Source of the DNA: Thiocapsa roseopersicina
GTDB taxonomy: Bacteria; Pseudomonadota; Gammaproteobacteria; Chromatiales; Chromatiaceae
Assembly: GCF_900106925.1 (NCBI RefSeq)
Contig: NZ_FNNZ01000007.1
Coordinates: 62,001-126,000 of the forward strand
DNA length: 64,000 nt
Direction: 5' to 3'
Notes under the pieces: generated by a model
Seen by the model: the letters and a program-made list of their open reading frames with translations, nothing else
The model's database searches: none
Told to the model about the DNA's origin: nothing
Translations under genes and position numbers: made by a program
Shown here: positions 34,315 to 42,690 of the stretch, one piece after another
How the letters are laid out: every line of letters begins with the position of its first letter
Numbering within the stretch: position 1 is the first letter of the stretch

Positions 34315-35862
34315 TCAGCTCCCCACACCCATCTTGTTGCCATGGAAAGACGTGCGCCGTTTCGGACTCTGCTCGGGTGCGAGCAGGTCGTACCCGGTAA
34401 AGCCGCGTTCCAGGTAAGGCGCGTTGTCGGTGTCTTCCGTCCGCGAGGTCGCGATGACGAACCGCTCGTGGAAGTGGGCGAGCGAAAGCAGCCGGTGCAT
34501 ATGACGCGCTTGCTCGATCGTCAGTCCGACGGCCTTCAGCACGGTATCGTCGGTGCGACCCTCTACCCGCTCCAGGCGACGGAACTCGCGCAATGCAAGC
34601 TGGCGCAACAGGGCCGTCTCGACGAGCTTGGTATTCCCGGCGGCCAAGAGACGCGCGAGATACTCGATCGGGATCCGGAACTCCTTCAGATCCGGCAGCA
34701 CCGTGCCTCCGTTCACCATATCGAGCGTGCCCCGATCATTCGGCTTGGCCGTCTGAACCGGACTCTCCGGCGGGATATAGAAGAGGCTCGGCAGCGTGCG
34801 GAACTCCGGATGCAGCGGCAGCGCGATCTCCCATTCCTTCACCATCTTGTAGACCGGCGAGCGGCGGCAGGCCTCCAGCCAGTTGTCCGAGATGCCCTGA
34901 CGCTTGGCCTCGGCGATGATCTCCGGGTCGAAGGGGTTCAGGATGATCCCGCGATGCCGATCGACCAGCTCATGCTCGGGCGCATTCGCCGTCTCGGCGA
35001 CGCGATCCAGGTCATACAGCAGCGGACCGAGATAGCGGATACGGCCCACGCACGCCTGGAAGCACATCGGCGGCTGGCCGGTTTCCAGTCGCGGGAAGCA
35101 AAGGATACATTTCTCCGACTTACCGGTACGCCAGTTGTAATAGGTCTTCTTGTAGGGGCAACCCGAGACGCAATAGCGCCAACCCCGGCACCGATCCTGA
35201 TCGATCAGAACCACGCCGTCCTCTTCGCGCTTGTAATTCGCGCCCGAGGGACAAGAACCGACGCACGCCGGATTCAGACAGTGATTACAGATGCGCGGCA
35301 GATACATCATGAATGAGTTTTCGAACTTCAGCAGCGCCTGACGTGCCGCGGGGGTCATATCGCTGAAGTTGTAATCGAGCTTGCCCGTGCCCTCTTCATG
35401 GGTGCCGGCGCCGTTGTCCTCCCAATTCACGCCGTAGGTCAGCTCGATGTCTTCCTCGCCGGTGATCTGCGATTTGGGACGTGCGACCGGCTGCGAGTAT
35501 TTGGTCGGCTGCTCCGAATGCAGATCCTCGTAGGTGAAGGTGAATGGCCCCTTGCCGTAGTAGTCGTCCATCTGCGGCAGGACCGGGTTGTAGAAGAGAC
35601 TGATCATCTCCCAGAACCGCGAGGCCTGATTTAGCTTGGGCGCATCCGCACCGGGATTCTCCTTCCAACCGCCGCGGTACTTCTCCTGGTTTTCCCATTG
35701 CTTGGGATAACCCGCGCCCGGCTTGGTTTCCACATTGTTCCAGAACATGTATTCCGCGCCTTCGCGGTTGGTCCACACGTTCTTGCACGCAATGGTGCAG
35801 GTTTGACAACCCAGACACTTATCCAGGTTGAAGACGATACCCATCTGTTGCTTGATACGCAT
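34315..35862 (-). CDS. narH: nitrate reductase beta subunit
   Basis: A 515-residue Fe-S subunit, close to the 512 of E. coli NarH. It carries the four expected cysteine groups: CLGCQTCTIACKNVW (about 19-33), CNHCLNPACVGSCPSG (about 196), CRGWRYCVSGCPYKK (about 229, with the Trp typical of the [3Fe-4S] site) and CILCFPRLETGQPPMCFQAC (about 256). These form three [4Fe-4S] and one [3Fe-4S] clusters that carry electrons from NarI to NarG on the cytoplasmic side. It starts 3 bases after the narG stop. Confidence 0.97.
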   Translation of the reverse strand: MRIKQQMGIVFNLDKCLGCQTCTIACKNVWTNREGAEYMFWNNVETKPGAGYPKQWENQEKYRGGWKENPGADAPKLNQASRFWEMISLFYNPVLPQMDDYYGKGPFTFTYEDLHSEQPTKYSQPVARPKSQITGEEDIELTYGVNWEDNGAGTHEEGTGKLDYNFSDMTPAARQALLKFENSFMMYLPRICNHCLNPACVGSCPSGANYKREEDGVVLIDQDRCRGWRYCVSGCPYKKTYYNWRTGKSEKCILCFPRLETGQPPMCFQACVGRIRYLGPLLYDLDRVAETANAPEHELVDRHRGIILNPFDPEIIAEAKRQGISDNWLEACRRSPVYKMVKEWEIALPLHPEFRTLPSLFYIPPESPVQTAKPNDRGTLDMVNGGTVLPDLKEFRIPIEYLARLLAAGNTKLVETALLRQLALREFRRLERVEGRTDDTVLKAVGLTIEQARHMHRLLSLAHFHERFVIATSRTEDTDNAPYLERGFTGYDLLAPEQSPKRRTSFHGNKMGVGS

Positions 35863-35865
35863 GTT

Positions 35866-38800
35866 CTATGCCCCGACGTTGAGCTGCGACTCTTGATAGA
35901 TGACCTTCCGCCCGCGTGTTTCCATGGGTTTCTTCCGGATGAGCACCACGCAATCGCGTTCGGATGGACTGGTCCCCTGATAGTTCAGCCAATAGGTCCA
36001 GTTGGCATAGCCACCGACCATGGTTGCGGGATTCATCATGATGCGCGTGGTGGCGTTGTTGTTGCCGCCGCGCAGATCGCTGACCCCGCGTTCCCGCGCC
36101 AAGGACGAGAAGGGCACGTTCACATGGCGCTCGGTCTGGTGATAGACGATCGACATGTCGCGCGGCACCGTATGACTCACCACCGCACGCGCGACCTGGA
36201 TCCCGTTCTCGTTGAAGATCTCCACCCAGTCGTTGTCCTTGACATTGATATCGCGTGCATCGTCGTCGTTGATCCAGACCGTCGGCCCGCCGCGGAACAT
36301 GTTCTGCATCTGCCATGAGTCGCCGAACATGCTGTGAATGCCCCACTTCTGATGCGGGGTGATGAAGCGGAAGAGCTTCGCCCCTTTCATCTTAATGTCC
36401 TTCTGGGCCACGTCGCCGATCGAGACCATGTCCACCGGCGGCTTATAGACCGGGAAGTCCTCGCCGAGCTCGCGGAACATGCGATGGTCGTAATAGATCT
36501 CCTGTCGTCCGGTGAGCGTGTGGAAGGGCTTGAGCGCCTCGATGTTCAAGGTCCAGGGTGAATAGGTCCGCCCCTTGGTCTCGATTGCCGACCAATGCGG
36601 CGAGGTCAGCGCCCGTCTCGGTTGAGAGATCAGATCCGGGTAGTGATAGGCGGTCTCCCGTTCCGGCTCGACGATATGGGCGAGCGGCACGCCGCAGCGC
36701 TTCTCGAGGTTCTTGAAGATCTGATACGACAGCTCGCCATCGCTCTCGGGCGAGATGCGCAGGATCACCTCGCAGACCTTCGCGGCCGTTTCCATATTCG
36801 GGCGGCCCTGCTTCTCGCCGACCAGATAGCTCTCCTTCATCTGCTCGTACGCCTCGGCGAGATCGCCCTTGATCCCCTTGGCGCCGTAGCCGTTCGGCTT
36901 GGTGACGGCCGGACCGAGCGTGGTGTACATGTCGTGGACCTTGGTGTAGTCACGCGTCACGACACTGACGTTCGGGAAGGTCTTGCCGGGAATCGGCTCG
37001 CTCTCGCCTTTCCACCAGTCGCGCAGCTCGCCCATGGGTTGCGCCATCTCGTCGGGCGTATCCGTGCTGAGCGCAGTCATCACCAGATCCTCGATCGGAT
37101 CGGGTAGATGCACCTTGGCCAGCTCGCTGATCTTCTCGGCGATGAGTCGGAACGCCTCCCAGTCGTGCTTGGATTCATAGGCCGGGTCGTGTGCCGGCGT
37201 AAACGGATGCAGGAATGAATGCAGATCCGTACAGGTCAGATCGAACTTCTCGTACCAATGCGCCGTGGGGAGCACGATGTCGGAGTAATTCGCGGAGGAA
37301 TCCATCCGCAGGTTGACGTTGTAGATGAGATCCAGCTTCCCGAGCGGCGCGTTCTCGGTCCAATCGATCTCGTTCACCATGTCCTTGGCGCGTGTCTCGC
37401 CGCCGAGCACATTATTGTGTGTGCCGAGCATGTGTTTCAGGTTGAGCTCATGCCCGCGCATGCTGGTGCCGATGAGATTCCCGCGATAGATCCAAAGCAC
37501 CTTCGGGTGGTTCTTGGGCGCATCGATATTGGGCAGCGCGAACTTGAGCTTGCGCTCCTTGAACTGCTGCGCGACCCATTTCTTGACATCGTCGAGGCTC
37601 TCGCACCCCGCCTTGCGCGCGTCCTGCATGACATCCGTGGGATTGCGCTCGTCGAACTGCGGGAAGAAGGGCAGCCAACCGTTGCGCACGGCCACCGCGT
37701 TCATATCGGCGGCGTGGTTGGCGCGCGCCGGCATCTCCTTGGCGCGCGGCGCCCACAGCGGGTCCAGGCTCATACCGTCGTAGCGCCACTGATCCGTGTG
37801 GAAATAGAAATAGGAGGTCGAGTTCATCTGCCGCCCGACGTTGCCCCAGTCGGCCGCGTTGCCGATCGTCCCGATGGCCGCCATATTGCGGATCTTCTCG
37901 GTGCCGACGTAGTGCGCGAACCCGCCGCCGTTGCGCCCCTGACACCCGGTGAGGATCCCCATGACGGCCTCCGAGCGATAGGTCAGCGATCCGCCGTGGT
38001 ACCAGTGCAGGATGCCCGAGCCGGTGATGAAGAGACACTTGCCCTTGGTCTTCTCGGCGGTGTCGGCCCACTCGCGGGCGACGCGGATCGCGAGGTTGCG
38101 GTCGACTCCCGTCTCCTGCTCCTGCCAGGCCGGGGTGTAGGCCTCCGAGGCGTCGTCGTAGTCCTTCGGGTAGCCCGAGCCGGAGAGACCGCGGTTCACG
38201 CCGAAGCTGGCGAGCAGCAGGTCGTAGGCCGTAGCAACGCGGACCTTGGTGCCGTCCTTCTTGGTCAGGACGCGGCTCGGCACACCGCGAAGACTCTTCC
38301 TTGCCTTCTCGCCCCGCAGCGCCGTGGTCCCGAACTCGACGTTGAAGGTGTGCGTGAAGTCCGCGTACTCGACGATGACCTCCTCGAACTCGCCGTCCAT
38401 GAGTGTGAGCAGCGGATCGAACGGCTGCGCCGTCACCGCGTCCTCGTTCTTGAGGTTCCAGCGTCCGGTGTTCTTCTCCTCCCACCGGAAGCCCAGCGTC
38501 CCGCCCGGCAGGCGCAATTCGCCCTCTTTGTCGAAACAGGGCAGCTTCCAGTCGGCCAATTCTTCGTCGGCATAGGCCGCGACATCGCTGGCGCGCAGGA
38601 ACCGGCCACTCGCGAAGTGATCGCCTTCCTGATCCAGGATCACCAGGAACGGCAGATTGGTGTATTGCGCCACATAGCTGTGGAAATACTCGGAACGGCG
38701 ATTGACATGGAACTCCTGCAGGATGACGTGAATACAGGAGAGGATGAACGCCGTATCCGTGCCGGGACGCACCGGCACCCAGAGATCGGCGAACTTGGTC

Positions 38801-39642
38801 ACGTCCGAATAGTCGGGCGAGAGATTGACCAGCTTGCCGCCGTTGTATTTGTGCTCGGAGGCGAAATGGGCGTCGGCCGTGCGCGTCATCGGCAGGTTCG
38901 AGCCCATGACGATCCAATAGGCGCTCTGATACCAGTCGGCCGATTCATGCACGTCGGTCTGGTCGCCCCAGATCATCGGCATGACATGCGGCAGATCGTG
39001 ATACCACTCGTAGAAGCTGAGCATGGTCCCGCCGAGCAGATTCGACAGGCGGTGACCGGAGAGGAAGCTCACCATACTCATCGCCGGGATCGGCGAGAAG
39101 GACGCCAGATGGTCGGCGCCGTGCTCCTTGATGGTATAGATCTTGGCCGCGGCGATGATCTCGGTCGCCTCGTCCCAGGTCGTACGACGCCAGCCGGCCT
39201 TGCCGCGGGCGTTGCGATAGGCTTTTGAGCGCTCGGGATTTTCGACGATCGCCCCCCAGGCGGCAATCGGATCCTTGCCCGCTGCGCGTTCCGCCCGCCA
39301 GAAGTCGAGCAGCACCGCGCGGACGTAGGGATATTTCGGGCGTACCGGGCTGTAGGGATACCAGGACGCCGAGATCCCGCGCTGGCAGCCGCGCGGCTCG
39401 TAGTTCGGCGTCTCGTCGTTGATCTGGGGCCAGTCGGTCTTCTGCAGCTCCCAGGTGATCATGCCGTTCTTGACGAAGACCTCCCAAGAGCAGGAGCCTG
39501 AGCAATTGACGCTATGGCTCGTGCGCACCGACTTGTCGTATTGCCAGCGGCGGCGATAGAAGTCTTCCCATTTGCGCGGCTCGTCGAGCTCGCGGAACCA
39601 GCGGGAGCCACCGTTGCCGTTGTCGTCTTTGGTCTTGCTCAT
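35866..39642 (-). CDS. narG: nitrate reductase alpha subunit
   Basis: The 1258-residue catalytic subunit that reduces nitrate to nitrite with a bis-MGD molybdenum centre. The atypical cluster FS0 ligands are seen as HSVNCSGSC with Cys later in EPRGCQRG. SFSPIPAMSMVSFLSGHR and WGDQTDVHESADWYQSAYW, which includes the Mo-ligand Asp region, align with E. coli NarG. MNSTSYFYFHTDQWRYD and FITPHQKWGIHSMF are also conserved. It lacks a cleavable Tat signal and works inside the cell. ATG 39642 overlaps the stop of the upstream DUF59-like gene (ATGA), tightly linking the two. Confidence 0.98.
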   Translation of the reverse strand: MSKTKDDNGNGGSRWFRELDEPRKWEDFYRRRWQYDKSVRTSHSVNCSGSCSWEVFVKNGMITWELQKTDWPQINDETPNYEPRGCQRGISASWYPYSPVRPKYPYVRAVLLDFWRAERAAGKDPIAAWGAIVENPERSKAYRNARGKAGWRRTTWDEATEIIAAAKIYTIKEHGADHLASFSPIPAMSMVSFLSGHRLSNLLGGTMLSFYEWYHDLPHVMPMIWGDQTDVHESADWYQSAYWIVMGSNLPMTRTADAHFASEHKYNGGKLVNLSPDYSDVTKFADLWVPVRPGTDTAFILSCIHVILQEFHVNRRSEYFHSYVAQYTNLPFLVILDQEGDHFASGRFLRASDVAAYADEELADWKLPCFDKEGELRLPGGTLGFRWEEKNTGRWNLKNEDAVTAQPFDPLLTLMDGEFEEVIVEYADFTHTFNVEFGTTALRGEKARKSLRGVPSRVLTKKDGTKVRVATAYDLLLASFGVNRGLSGSGYPKDYDDASEAYTPAWQEQETGVDRNLAIRVAREWADTAEKTKGKCLFITGSGILHWYHGGSLTYRSEAVMGILTGCQGRNGGGFAHYVGTEKIRNMAAIGTIGNAADWGNVGRQMNSTSYFYFHTDQWRYDGMSLDPLWAPRAKEMPARANHAADMNAVAVRNGWLPFFPQFDERNPTDVMQDARKAGCESLDDVKKWVAQQFKERKLKFALPNIDAPKNHPKVLWIYRGNLIGTSMRGHELNLKHMLGTHNNVLGGETRAKDMVNEIDWTENAPLGKLDLIYNVNLRMDSSANYSDIVLPTAHWYEKFDLTCTDLHSFLHPFTPAHDPAYESKHDWEAFRLIAEKISELAKVHLPDPIEDLVMTALSTDTPDEMAQPMGELRDWWKGESEPIPGKTFPNVSVVTRDYTKVHDMYTTLGPAVTKPNGYGAKGIKGDLAEAYEQMKESYLVGEKQGRPNMETAAKVCEVILRISPESDGELSYQIFKNLEKRCGVPLAHIVEPERETAYHYPDLISQPRRALTSPHWSAIETKGRTYSPWTLNIEALKPFHTLTGRQEIYYDHRMFRELGEDFPVYKPPVDMVSIGDVAQKDIKMKGAKLFRFITPHQKWGIHSMFGDSWQMQNMFRGGPTVWINDDDARDINVKDNDWVEIFNENGIQVARAVVSHTVPRDMSIVYHQTERHVNVPFSSLARERGVSDLRGGNNNATTRIMMNPATMVGGYANWTYWLNYQGTSPSERDCVVLIRKKPMETRGRKVIYQESQLNVGA

Positions 39643-40505
39643 TGCTGCTCTGCCTCTTGGGTTGCCGGTCCGCCTTGCGCACCGGTTTCGCTGTCATGTG
39701 CCAGCCCGAAAGCCTTTACGAACGGACGGAAATCGCGGACCGTGCCGTAGATCGCCACTACCGCATTGCGCCGCTCGTCATAGACGAGATTCACCGCCTC
39801 GGATCGACCGATCGGATGGGGGACCGCGTTGTTGTCGTGGTCGACCCAGTCTTCCTTCATCGCCTGCATGGAGACATAGAGAAGCCCGCTGTCGCGGTGG
39901 GCTTGCCACCAGACGCGATAATCCCAATCGCCCACCTTGATCTCGTGCTGACTGGTCTTGGCTTGTGGATCGTGCGGGTCAATATCCCATTGCAGGACCG
40001 GAATACCGATGTCGTAGTCGATGGTTTCACGCGGGCCGCTGAGCGGATTCGGACCGCCCGGCCGATAACCTGCCGCGGGCGCGACATCATGGCGTCCGAG
40101 CGCGATGGCGAGGAGATCCGGCTCGGGCAGCTCGCCTTCCTCGAGGTACTCGGCCTGGAGCGGCGTCATGAGTCGGCTCATCACGGCGCCCGGGCCTTCG
40201 GGCTTCTTGCGAAGCTCTTTGGCGAGGTCTTCGGCGCTGCGCAACGGCACCTCCGGGACGAAGGGCGCGATCCGACGGATCTGCACATCCGCGAAGTTCG
40301 CGCGCTGAAGCACATCGCGAATCTGCCGCTCCATGGTCGCCACCTTGGTCTCGTCGCGGGTGTCGGGCTTGAACTCGACCTCCACCATCGGCCCGATGGC
40401 GAGAATGTCCCCGACGAACCCCGAGGCGATGATGTCGCGCGAGAAGCCGGGATACTTGATCTCCCGGAGCAACTCCCGCACGCGCTGCGACTCCTCGTTG
40501 ATCAT
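39639..40505 (-). CDS. MIP18/DUF59-like two-domain protein, first gene of nar operon
   Basis: A 288-residue soluble protein. Residues about 5-85 (YPGFSRDIIASGFVGDILAI, VEVEFKPDT, QIRDVLQRANFADVQIRRI) match the MIP18/DUF59 fold that also opens Mrp/ApbC, where it helps Fe-S assembly; no cysteine is present. A Pro/Glu-rich linker leads to a C-terminal domain of about 110 residues (PVLQWDIDPHDPQ, DWDYRVWWQAHR, VNLVYDERRNAVVAIYGTVR, DFRPFVKAF) with no family name I know. The paralogue at 60895 shares both domains. Coupling to narG (ATGA) suggests a role in NarG maturation or stability. ATG 40505 has GAGGAG upstream; ATG 40523 is 6 codons earlier. Confidence 0.8.
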   Translation of the reverse strand: MINEESQRVRELLREIKYPGFSRDIIASGFVGDILAIGPMVEVEFKPDTRDETKVATMERQIRDVLQRANFADVQIRRIAPFVPEVPLRSAEDLAKELRKKPEGPGAVMSRLMTPLQAEYLEEGELPEPDLLAIALGRHDVAPAAGYRPGGPNPLSGPRETIDYDIGIPVLQWDIDPHDPQAKTSQHEIKVGDWDYRVWWQAHRDSGLLYVSMQAMKEDWVDHDNNAVPHPIGRSEAVNLVYDERRNAVVAIYGTVRDFRPFVKAFGLAHDSETGAQGGPATQEAEQQ

Positions 40506-41182
40506 GTTGTTTTCACTCCTCATCCTCCTCCGTTGGCAGGGCCACGCGTCTTGATGCGGCGGTCTCTGTTGTTGTGTCCGAGCGGTGTGCTCGGGTTGAG
40601 GGGCTCGTACGCAGAGCTATTCAGCAACGGGTATGCCAGAGGGAAATCAGGAGGCGCGGGGGCTGTGCTCGGGATCGGAGCGGTGTTGCCGAAGAGGCGT
40701 GTGAGTTGAGCAGATATTATTGTTTTCGCTTGCAAAAGCTGGCATTGGCAAATGTCGACGCAGACCAACGGAAGGCGTTTTTGGAGGACGGTAGAGAACC
40801 CAAGGCATCCCCATCGGTCGGCCCGGGTTCAGAGCCAAGCACCGGTCGGCGAGACAGATTGTCCCGGCGACCAATTAGGTCCGGGCCAATGTGTCTCGGC
40901 GGCGTGGAGAAGACGAGCAGGCTTTGGAGGCGATGATCGACGGTCTGGCTGACCGCAAGTGCGTGCTGAAGGCGATCGGAGTCAGGCTTGCGGAGAAGGA
41001 TGCAGCACGCGCCCTGCAGCCGAGGCAGACAACTCGCCGAGACGGATATTTGCCGCCTCATTCCCCACAACCACACCGACCTCAGCCGCAGGTTCGCCGA
41101 ACCACGAGGAGAGCGCGTTGATGTCCGCTTGAGGCTAGACGCCGAGTGGAAGGTAGTCTTCGAGTTTGCCGGCTGACGACGT
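40506..41182. other. nar upstream region; no intact gene
   Basis: About 680 bases between the nar operon and the RelE toxin. It contains the sigma-54 element at 40623-40639 and, about 70-100 bases upstream of it, an A/T-rich patch (40705-40735) of the kind IHF often uses. The part from 40750 to 41180 has open frames of poor coding character. One ends VDVRLRLDAEWKVVFEFAG and may be a remnant, but it is not recognised. Confidence 0.4.
40623..40639 (-). promoter_or_regulatory. sigma-54 (-24/-12) promoter of nar operon
   Basis: On the minus strand CTGGCATACCCGTTGCT fits YTGGCACG-N4-TTGCW: GG and GC are exactly 10 bases apart, the -12 half is perfect, and two bases of the -24 half differ. The predicted start is near 40612, about 107 bases before the first nar gene. 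Two better matches occur before the narK operon and the DUF59-like paralogue. Confidence 0.55.
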
Positions 41183-41449
41183 TCAGTCGCCGTAGTGGGT
41201 TCGGGCGCGTACGACGATGACGACGAGCTCATCGTCCTCGATGCTGTAAACGATAAGGTCCTGGTAGCTCAATCGGACCGAATAGTATCCCTTGAGCGGT
41301 CCGGCCAAGGGCTTCCCGGAGTGCGGATCGACCGCGAGGCGGCAACGGGCAATGTCCATGAGCTTTGCACGCAACTTCGCACTGAGCTTGGCGATGTCTT
41401 TCGCGGCCTGCCGGGTGAAGAGAACCCGGTACCTGGCCGGAGCGCTCAT
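41183..41449 (-). CDS. RelE/ParE-family toxin
   Basis: An 88-residue RelE-superfamily toxin. YRVLFTRQAAKDIAKLS is strand 1-helix 1, PLAGPLKGYYSVRLSYQDLI the central hairpin with the basic residue of the active face, and IVYSIEDDELVVIVVRARTH the last strands. Such toxins cleave mRNA on the ribosome, or inhibit gyrase in the ParE branch. It overlaps the antitoxin stop by 4 bases (41446-41449), in the usual antitoxin-toxin order. Confidence 0.88.
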   Translation of the reverse strand: MSAPARYRVLFTRQAAKDIAKLSAKLRAKLMDIARCRLAVDPHSGKPLAGPLKGYYSVRLSYQDLIVYSIEDDELVVIVVRARTHYGD

Positions 41450-41706
41450 GGAGGCTCCCCGAAGACCTCCTCGAACGACAGGGTCTCTTCGCGCTCCGCT
41501 TCCGCTCGGCCCTCCTCGAAGGCTTCCCTGAATCCAGGGGCCGAAAGCAGCGCGAGCGTCTCCAAGAGGCTCTCATACTCGTCCTCCGACATCTGCACCG
41601 CGTCGCCGTTGCGATGACGGATATGATAGATCTCATGGCGCTCGTTGGTGCCGCGTAGCAGCTCGAAGAGGGTGGCGCGGGCGTCCGTGGCGGTGAGTGT
41701 GGTCAT
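41446..41706 (-). CDS. Phd/YefM-family antitoxin
   Basis: An 86-residue antitoxin. TLTATDARATLFELLRGTNE is the Phd/YefM DNA-binding N-terminus. IRHRNGDAVQMSEDEYESLLETLALL is the typical core, in which a Met-Ser-x-Asp-Glu-Tyr turn is shared by the family. The Glu-rich tail (FEEGRAEAEREETLSFEEVF) should wrap and inhibit the toxin. It is expected to repress its own promoter, which lies in 41707-41900. It forms the operon with the RelE-type toxin. Confidence 0.88.
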   Translation of the reverse strand: MTTLTATDARATLFELLRGTNERHEIYHIRHRNGDAVQMSEDEYESLLETLALLSAPGFREAFEEGRAEAEREETLSFEEVFGEPP

Positions 41707-41937
41707 CGGAGGGAGAGCTGTACAGGTTTTGGTACCGGCAAACTAGGTCGTTCCTTGGGTCGTGTCAAGGTCCGGGAAGCTCGGACACAGGGCGGAACCG
41801 TTCTCGCCAAGATTGAGTGTTTTCCCGTACAGTTGTCTTCGACTCTGAACACACCACCCGGCGGCGCGGGTATAAAGCATTGTCGTAGCCGCCACCCGAG
41901 AACCCGAGCGTGAACCTGTCGCTTACCCGTCACTGAT

Positions 41938-41976
41938 GCGCCGGATTCAACACGCGCCGCGTGTTGAATCCGGCGC
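41938..41976. repeat. perfect 19-bp inverted repeat (near-zero loop)
   Basis: The arms 41938-41956 and 41958-41976 are exactly complementary (GCGCCGGATTCAACACGCG) with a single central base. Such a sequence can extrude a cruciform and cannot make an ordinary looped hairpin without losing pairs. It lies in the 370-base gap between the Phd antitoxin and the UPF0175 gene; nothing else was recognised there. Confidence 0.85.
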
Positions 41977-42076
41977 CGGTCTGGCTGACGGTATTTCGCT
42001 ACGACGACGATCGTGAGGGACGAAGAACCATGATACGCAGCACCCTTGAATCGCCTCACCAGAGGAGAAATCAGCA

Positions 42077-42328
42077 ATGACTCAAGTCCAGATCGAGTTG
42101 CCCGAAGCAGTTTATGCAGTACTGCATTACGCACCGGAGGAGCTGAATCAGGAACTGTGGTTGGCGGCCGCGGCCCAGTGGTACCAACAGGGCAGGATCT
42201 CCCAAGAATGGGCAGCGACGATCGCCGGGATGGACCGCACGGATTTCCTGCTGGCCCTGGCGCGCATGGGCAAGGACTCGTTCCAGGTCGATTTCGGTGA
42301 TTTGGACAGGGAGCTGGCGCGTGGGTAA
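42077..42328 (+). CDS. UPF0175 family protein (antitoxin-like)
   Basis: An 83-residue protein of the UPF0175 family: VQIELPEAVYAVLHYAPEEL, ELWLAAAAQWYQQGRISQEWAATIAGM and a short acidic tail. UPF0175 genes are regularly followed by a DUF3368 (PIN-like) gene and the pair behaves as a toxin-antitoxin module. Here the following frame starts inside this gene and is only a fragment. AGGAG lies 9 bases upstream of the ATG. Confidence 0.85.
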   Translation: MTQVQIELPEAVYAVLHYAPEELNQELWLAAAAQWYQQGRISQEWAATIAGMDRTDFLLALARMGKDSFQVDFGDLDRELARG

Positions 42329-42428
42329 TCGGGCGGTGATCAATGCTTCAGCGCTAGCCTTTCTGGCGCGGGGCGGTCATCTCGGATTACTGCGGGCAAT
42401 TACCGACGGGGTCTGGGTCCCCGCATGT
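42321..42428 (+). pseudogene. truncated DUF3368 (PIN-like) toxin
   Basis: Starting at GTG 42321, inside the UPF0175 gene, the frame reads AVINASALAFLARGGHLGLL and then VWVPACARDAL. That is the N-terminal 35-40 residues of a DUF3368 protein with the first acidic-site region (xINASxLxFLA). After about 42428 the resemblance stops and the frame runs on through unrelated residues to 42590. Family members have about 150 residues, so the 3' three quarters are gone, probably when the adjoining DGR-type segment was joined here. Confidence 0.7.
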
Positions 42429-42605
42429 GCGCGTGACGCGCTGACTTTTTTGCGACGGTGTGCGCTGGATATCCCGCATCGAATCATTGCGACATTCCAT
42501 GCCGCATCGCCCGCCCGGTCGCCCGAGCATATCGAGCCAGCCCCGTCCGATCGCGCTGATCAAGCAGGCATGGACTCGGTCATCTCCTGACATCACCCCG
42601 CGCGA

Positions 42606-42661
42606 CGGCTGCGCCGAGTCGCGCCCCTCTCCGCTCCGCGGGGCGCGACTCGGCGCAGCCG
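42606..42661. repeat. DGR-type hairpin downstream of target gene 1
   Basis: A perfect 22-bp inverted repeat (42606-42627 with 42640-42661) around a 12-base loop. It begins 37 bases past the end of the variable region of the 42691-43581 gene. In DGRs a hairpin just downstream of the variable region helps target recognition. A hairpin of different sequence sits at the same distance after the second target gene. Confidence 0.8.
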
Positions 42662-42690
42662 CACGCTCCGCGGCCCGAACCGGCTTGAGC

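Noticed and set aside
37219-39228. 669-residue plus-strand open frame across narG
   Set aside because: Antisense shadow of narG; no motifs and no ribosome site.
40717-41232. 171-residue Ser/Arg-rich minus-strand frame upstream of nar
   Set aside because: Composition typical of noncoding high-GC DNA, and it overlaps the RelE gene.
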